The notes under the pieces are model-generated. The model did not search any database. It saw only the letters and a list, made by a program, of their open reading frames with translations, and was not told where the DNA came from. The position numbers and the translations under genes were made by a program. From Zoogloea sp041911615 (GTDB lineage Bacteria; Pseudomonadota; Gammaproteobacteria; Burkholderiales; Rhodocyclaceae), in contig NZ_JAYROR010000129.1 in NCBI RefSeq assembly GCF_041911615.1, forward strand, positions 1 to 49,403: 49,403 bases of DNA. Direction: 5' to 3'. Below are positions 42,825 to 49,403 of the stretch, in pieces (the stretch's first letter is position 1; every line of letters begins with the position of its first letter).

Positions 42825-44468
42825 GTGCCCACCGAACCCATCCACGCCGCAACTTCGGCCTACGCCTACCCACTGCTGATCAAGCAACTCCTGCATACAC
42901 CGTTGGCGACCGCCGCCGATCAGGAGATCGTCTACCGCGACAGCCACCGCCAGACCTACCGCGACCTGGCCGTCCGGATCCGCCGCCTGGCCAATACGCT
43001 GCAGGCCGCCGGGATCGGCCCCGGCGATACCGTCGCGGTGATGGACTGGGATAGCCACCGCTATCTGGAATGCTTCTTCGCCGTGCCGATGATGGGCGCG
43101 GTGCTGCAGACGGTGAATGTCCGCCTGTCGCCCGAACAGATCCTGTACACGCTGAATCACGCCGGTGCCGACATCGTGCTGGTCAATGCCGATTTCATCC
43201 CGGTGCTGGCGGGCATCAAGGGACAGCTGGAGACGGTGAAGCGGTTCGTGCTGATCTCCGATACCGGCAACGACATGGCCATGTGGGGGATTCCCTTTGT
43301 CGGCGAGTACGAGACCTTGCTGGCGAAGGCGTCGAGCGAGTACGACTTCCCCGACTTCGACGAGAACACGCGGGCGACGACCTTCTACACGACCGGTACG
43401 ACCGGGCTGCCGAAGGGCGTCTATTTCAGCCACCGCCAACTGGTGCTGCACACGCTGGCGGTCGCCACCCATCTGGGTACCGCAGAGGACCACGGCCGCC
43501 TGCACCGCGGCGACGTGTACATGCCGATCACCCCGATGTTCCACGTCCACGCGTGGGGCGTGCCCTACATCGCGACGCTGCTCGGCCTCAAGCAGGTCTA
43601 TCCCGGCCGCTATGCGCCCGAGACCCTGGCCCGCTACATCCAGGACGAGAAGGTCACCTTCTCGCACTGCGTGCCGACCATCCTGCAGATGCTGCTGACC
43701 AACGCCGAGGCGAAGGCGGTCGATCTCAAGGGCTGGAAGGTCATCATCGGCGGTTCGGCGCTGCCCAAAGGGCTCGCCGCCGCGGCGCTGGAGCGCGGTA
43801 TCGACGTCTTCGCCGGTTACGGCATGTCGGAAACCTGCCCGATCCTGACCATCGCCCGAGTGCCCGGCGACCTCCCGGCCGAGGATCTGGACGGCCAGGC
43901 CGACCAGCGCATCCGCACCGGCTATCCGGTGCCGCTGGTCGATCTCCACACCGTCGACGGCGACCTCCTCGACGCCCCCCGTGACGGCAAGAGCACCGGC
44001 GAGATCGTCGTCCGCGCGCCGTGGCTGACCATGGGCTACCTGCACAACCCGTCCGCATCGGACGAGCTGTGGGCCGGCGGCTACCTCCATACCGGCGACA
44101 TCGGGACCATCGACCCGGCCGGCTGCCTGCAGGTGACCGACCGTCTGAAGGACGTGATCAAGACCGGCGGCGAGTGGGTGTCCTCGCTCGAGCTCGAAAA
44201 CATCATCTCCCAGCACCCGGCGGTCAGCGAGGTCGCGGTCATCGGGGTGAAGGACGACAAGTGGGGCGAGCGTCCGCTGGCGACGGTCGTCCTCAAGCCG
44301 GGGCAGACGGCCACGGCCGACGAGATCAAGGCCACCGTCGCGAAATCGGCCGAGGCGGGCCACATCTCGCGCTACGCGGTGCCCGACGAGATCCGATTCG
44401 TCGAGGAGCTGGCGCGCACCAGCGTCGGCAAGATCAACAAGAAAGCCATTCGCGAACATCTGGCCTGA
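42825..44468 (+). CDS. Medium/long-chain fatty-acid--CoA ligase (acyl-CoA synthetase)
   Basis: 547 residues. Activates a carboxylic acid to its CoA thioester through an acyl-adenylate. AMP-binding P-loop TFYTTGTTGLPKGVYFSH near 187-204, A5 motif GYGMSETCP near 332-340, the HTGDIGTID adenylate-binding motif near 422-430, DRLKDVIKTGGEWVS near 439-453 and the catalytic lysine in ARTSVGKINKKAI near 531-543. GTG 42825 has AGGAGA 8 nt upstream. Organised like short/medium-chain (MACS/FadK/AlkK) members, 28 nt ahead of the FadN-like gene. Confidence 0.9.
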   Translation: MPTEPIHAATSAYAYPLLIKQLLHTPLATAADQEIVYRDSHRQTYRDLAVRIRRLANTLQAAGIGPGDTVAVMDWDSHRYLECFFAVPMMGAVLQTVNVRLSPEQILYTLNHAGADIVLVNADFIPVLAGIKGQLETVKRFVLISDTGNDMAMWGIPFVGEYETLLAKASSEYDFPDFDENTRATTFYTTGTTGLPKGVYFSHRQLVLHTLAVATHLGTAEDHGRLHRGDVYMPITPMFHVHAWGVPYIATLLGLKQVYPGRYAPETLARYIQDEKVTFSHCVPTILQMLLTNAEAKAVDLKGWKVIIGGSALPKGLAAAALERGIDVFAGYGMSETCPILTIARVPGDLPAEDLDGQADQRIRTGYPVPLVDLHTVDGDLLDAPRDGKSTGEIVVRAPWLTMGYLHNPSASDELWAGGYLHTGDIGTIDPAGCLQVTDRLKDVIKTGGEWVSSLELENIISQHPAVSEVAVIGVKDDKWGERPLATVVLKPGQTATADEIKATVAKSAEAGHISRYAVPDEIRFVEELARTSVGKINKKAIREHLA

Positions 44469-44496
44469 CGGCCATCGCAAACCAGGAGTCAATCGC

Positions 44497-46893
<2,397 letters not shown>

Positions 46894-46915
46894 TCCGGCC
46901 CAGGAGAACACCATA

Positions 46916-48112
46916 ATGAGCAAACAGATTCAGGAAGCCTACATCGTCGCCGCAACCCGCCTGCCGGTGGGCAAGCGCAACGGCATGTTCAGGAATGCGC
47001 GGCCGGACGACATGCTGGCCCACGCCATCCGCGCCGTGGTCGCGCAGGCGCCCGGCGTCGACCCGACCCGCATCGGCGACGTCATCGTCGGCTGCGCCAT
47101 CCCCGAAGCCGAGCAGGGCATGAACGTGGCCCGCATCGGTGCGCTGCTCGCCGGTCTGCCGAATACCGTCCCGGGCATCACCATCAACCGCTTCTGCTCC
47201 TCCGGACTGCAGGCCGTCGCCGACGCCGCCAATCAGATCCGTCTCGGCCTGGCCGACGTGATGATCGCCGCCGGTACGGAGTCGATGACCGCGATGTCCA
47301 ACATCATGGGCAACAAGGTGGCGGCCAACCCCGCCTGGTTCTCCGATGAAAACATCGGCATTGCCTACGGCATGGGCCTGACCGCCGAGAAGGTGGCGCA
47401 GCAGTGGGGCATCGGCCGCGAGGCGCAGGATGCCTTTGCCGAGGCGTCCCACCGCAAGGCCTGCGCCGCGATCGCTGCCGGGCATTTCAAGGCCGAGACC
47501 TCGCCCTTCACCGTGCGTGACTACAAGCCCGATCTGGCCAGCGGCGAAATCCGCCAGCGCGACCGCACGCCGACCGACGACGAGGGCGCACGCCCGGACA
47601 TCTCCGTCGAGAAGCTCGCCAGGCTGCGCCCGGTCTTCCACGCCAGGGGCTCGGTCACCGCGGGCAACGCCTCGCAGATGTCCGATGGCGCCGGCGCCGT
47701 GATGCTGGTCTCGGAGAAGGTCCTGAAGGAACACAACCTGACCCCGCTCGCCCGCTTTGCCGGCTTTGCCGTCGGCGGGGTGGCGCCGGAGATTATGGGC
47801 GTCGGTCCGATCGTCGCGATCCCCAAGGTGCTGCAGCAAGCCGGCATCCGCAAGGAAGACCTGGACTGGATCGAGCTGAACGAAGCCTTTGCAGCGCAGG
47901 CGCTCGCCGTAGTCAAGGAGCTCGACCTCGACCCGTCGAAGATCAACCCGCTGGGCGGCGCGATCGCGCTCGGCCACCCGCTCGGTGCCACCGGCGCCAT
48001 CCGCACGGCGACGCTGCTGCACGGCATGCGCCGTACCGGCGGCAAGTACGGGATGGTCAGCATGTGCATCGGCACGGGCATGGGTGCCGCCGGCATCTTC
48101 GAAAGCATCTGA
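46916..48112 (+). CDS. Acetyl-CoA C-acyltransferase (3-ketoacyl-CoA thiolase)
   Basis: 398 residues. Cleaves 3-ketoacyl-CoA to acetyl-CoA and shortened acyl-CoA. Nucleophilic cysteine in TINRFCSSGLQA near 93, catalytic histidine in LGHPLGATGA near 356, and second cysteine in SMCIGTGMGAA near 383; the ELNEAFAAQALAV stretch near 319 is also intact. Fits FadA/FadI-type length. ATG 46916 after AGGAG with good spacing. Part of the same operon. Confidence 0.93.
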   Translation: MSKQIQEAYIVAATRLPVGKRNGMFRNARPDDMLAHAIRAVVAQAPGVDPTRIGDVIVGCAIPEAEQGMNVARIGALLAGLPNTVPGITINRFCSSGLQAVADAANQIRLGLADVMIAAGTESMTAMSNIMGNKVAANPAWFSDENIGIAYGMGLTAEKVAQQWGIGREAQDAFAEASHRKACAAIAAGHFKAETSPFTVRDYKPDLASGEIRQRDRTPTDDEGARPDISVEKLARLRPVFHARGSVTAGNASQMSDGAGAVMLVSEKVLKEHNLTPLARFAGFAVGGVAPEIMGVGPIVAIPKVLQQAGIRKEDLDWIELNEAFAAQALAVVKELDLDPSKINPLGGAIALGHPLGATGAIRTATLLHGMRRTGGKYGMVSMCIGTGMGAAGIFESI

Positions 48113-48138
48113 ACGAACAGATCGAAAGAGAGAACACC

Positions 48139-49403
48139 ATGAGTGATTACATCGCCCCCGTGAAGGACATGCGCTTCGTGATGGACGAGATCGTCGGTCT
48201 CGACGCCATCGCCGCGCTTCCCGGCTACGAAGAAGCCACGCCCGACATGGCGGACGCCATCCTCGAGGAGGCGGCCAAGTTCGCCAGCGGCGTGCTGGCC
48301 CCGCTCAACTGGATCGGCGACACGCAGGGCTGCAAGCTCGGGCCTGACGGCGTCGTCACCGCCGACGGATGGAAGGAAGCCTACAAGGCCTTCTGCGACG
48401 CCGGCTGGAACGGCCTGGCCTCGCCGACGGCGTACGGCGGGCAGGGCCTGCCGGAAACCATCGGCATCGCGGTCAAGGAGATGGCCTCGTCCGCCAACCT
48501 GTCCTTCTCGCTCGGCCCGCTGCTGACCAGCGGCGCCGCGGCCGCGCTGCTGACCTGCGCCAGCGACGAACTGAAGGCCATCTACCTGGAGAAGATGATC
48601 TCCGGCGAATGGACCGGCACGATGAACCTGACGGAGCCGAATGCGGGCTCCGATCTGGCCCTGATCCGCAGCCGCGCCGAGCCACAGGCCGACGGCAGCT
48701 ACCGCGTCTTCGGCCAGAAGATCTTCATCACCTATGGCGACCACGACATGACGGACAACATCGTTCATCTCGTCCTCGCCCGCCTGCCGGACGCCCCGGC
48801 CGGCGTGAAGGGCATCTCGCTCTTCCTGGTGCCGAAGTTCCTGGTCAATGCCGACGGTTCGCTCGGCGAGCGCAACGACGCCTACTGCGTGTCGATCGAG
48901 CACAAGCTCGGCATCCACGCCAGCCCGACCTGCGTCATGGCCTTCGGTGATGGTGAAAAATTCGGCGGCGGCGCCGTCGGCTATCTGCTGGGCGAGGCGA
49001 ACCGCGGCCTCGAGTACATGTTCATCATGATGAACGAAGCCCGCATGGGCGTCGGCCTGCAGGGGGTCGCCCTCGGCGAGCGCGCCTACCAGCAGGCGCT
49101 CGGCTACGCCCGTGAACGCAAGCAGGGGCGGGACGCCGTGACCGGCGAAGCGCTGGTCACGATCGACAAGCATCCGGACGTGCGCCGCATGCTGATGCTG
49201 ATGAAGTCGCGCGTCGAAGCCTGCCGCGCCGTCACCTACTTCACCGCCGGGCTGCTCGACCGTGCGCACGCCGGCACCGACCCGGAGCAGAAGAAGCGCG
49301 ACCTGTTCCTGGCCGAACTGCTGATTCCCGTGGTCAAGGGCGGTGGCACGGAGATGGCGGTCGAGGTCACTTCGCTCGGCATCCAGGTGCACGGCGGCAT
49401 GGG
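48139..49403 (+). CDS. Acyl-CoA dehydrogenase, C-terminus beyond the window
   Basis: 421 codons visible. FAD flavoprotein making the first desaturation of acyl-CoA. Large-form (about 590-600 residue) family member: DYIAPVKDMRFVMDEIVGLD start, GWNGLASPTAYGGQGLP near 90-106, TMNLTEPNAGSDLA near 156-169, KIFITYGDHDMTDNI near 193-207, and ASPTCVMAFGD near 256-266. The last residues GIQVHGGMG are the conserved segment near the active site. ATG 48139 has GAGAG upstream. It completes the beta-oxidation cycle with the three preceding genes. Confidence 0.92.
   Translation, partial: MSDYIAPVKDMRFVMDEIVGLDAIAALPGYEEATPDMADAILEEAAKFASGVLAPLNWIGDTQGCKLGPDGVVTADGWKEAYKAFCDAGWNGLASPTAYGGQGLPETIGIAVKEMASSANLSFSLGPLLTSGAAAALLTCASDELKAIYLEKMISGEWTGTMNLTEPNAGSDLALIRSRAEPQADGSYRVFGQKIFITYGDHDMTDNIVHLVLARLPDAPAGVKGISLFLVPKFLVNADGSLGERNDAYCVSIEHKLGIHASPTCVMAFGDGEKFGGGAVGYLLGEANRGLEYMFIMMNEARMGVGLQGVALGERAYQQALGYARERKQGRDAVTGEALVTIDKHPDVRRMLMLMKSRVEACRAVTYFTAGLLDRAHAGTDPEQKKRDLFLAELLIPVVKGGGTEMAVEVTSLGIQVHGGM

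Overview
This window looks like the chromosome of a Rhodocyclales-type betaproteobacterium (Thauera/Azoarcus/Zoogloea relatives). That assignment is an inference from the very GC-rich codon use of the core genes, a single-chain indolepyruvate ferredoxin oxidoreductase, a full cytochrome c maturation (ccm) operon, tandem LpxL-type acyltransferases and a fatty-acid/aromatic-acid type beta-oxidation operon under an AraC regulator. No rRNA or other species marker is present.

Left core (1-22.7 kb): the start of a leftward unknown gene; indolepyruvate:ferredoxin oxidoreductase; a 108-bp tandem repeat array; a membrane-anchored methyltransferase; an orphan ParA-like ATPase; a PAS-containing chemoreceptor; ccmABCDEFGHI for covalent haem attachment to c-type cytochromes; a cupin; a secreted metallo-beta-lactamase-fold hydrolase; metK behind a terminator-bearing leader; two lipid A acyltransferases; trmB with a small membrane protein; thiG/thiS; and tRNA-Gly(CCC).

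Accessory region (about 22.7-41.4 kb), visibly less GC-rich in parts, begins right after tRNA-Gly. It holds (i) a 1249-residue protein with a nuclease-like N-terminus, a candidate single-gene defence protein; (ii) an IS91-like element with its own tyrosine recombinase; (iii) a remnant of an integrative conjugative element (AlpA-like regulator, DUF3577 protein, small ICE proteins, RadC-like protein, integrase); (iv) a compact module with a second integrase, an AlpA-type excisionase and a family B DNA polymerase split over two overlapping ORFs, plus three uncharacterised proteins. I regard (iv) as the most novel content: it resembles the self-encoded polymerase elements called pipolins, but with the polymerase broken exactly between palm and thumb. 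A decayed ISAs1-type transposase marks the right edge.

Right core (41.5-49.4 kb): an AraC-family regulator divergent from an operon of acyl-CoA synthetase, a 3-hydroxyacyl-CoA dehydrogenase/enoyl-CoA hydratase fusion, a thiolase and an acyl-CoA dehydrogenase (cut by the window end): a complete activation plus beta-oxidation cycle.
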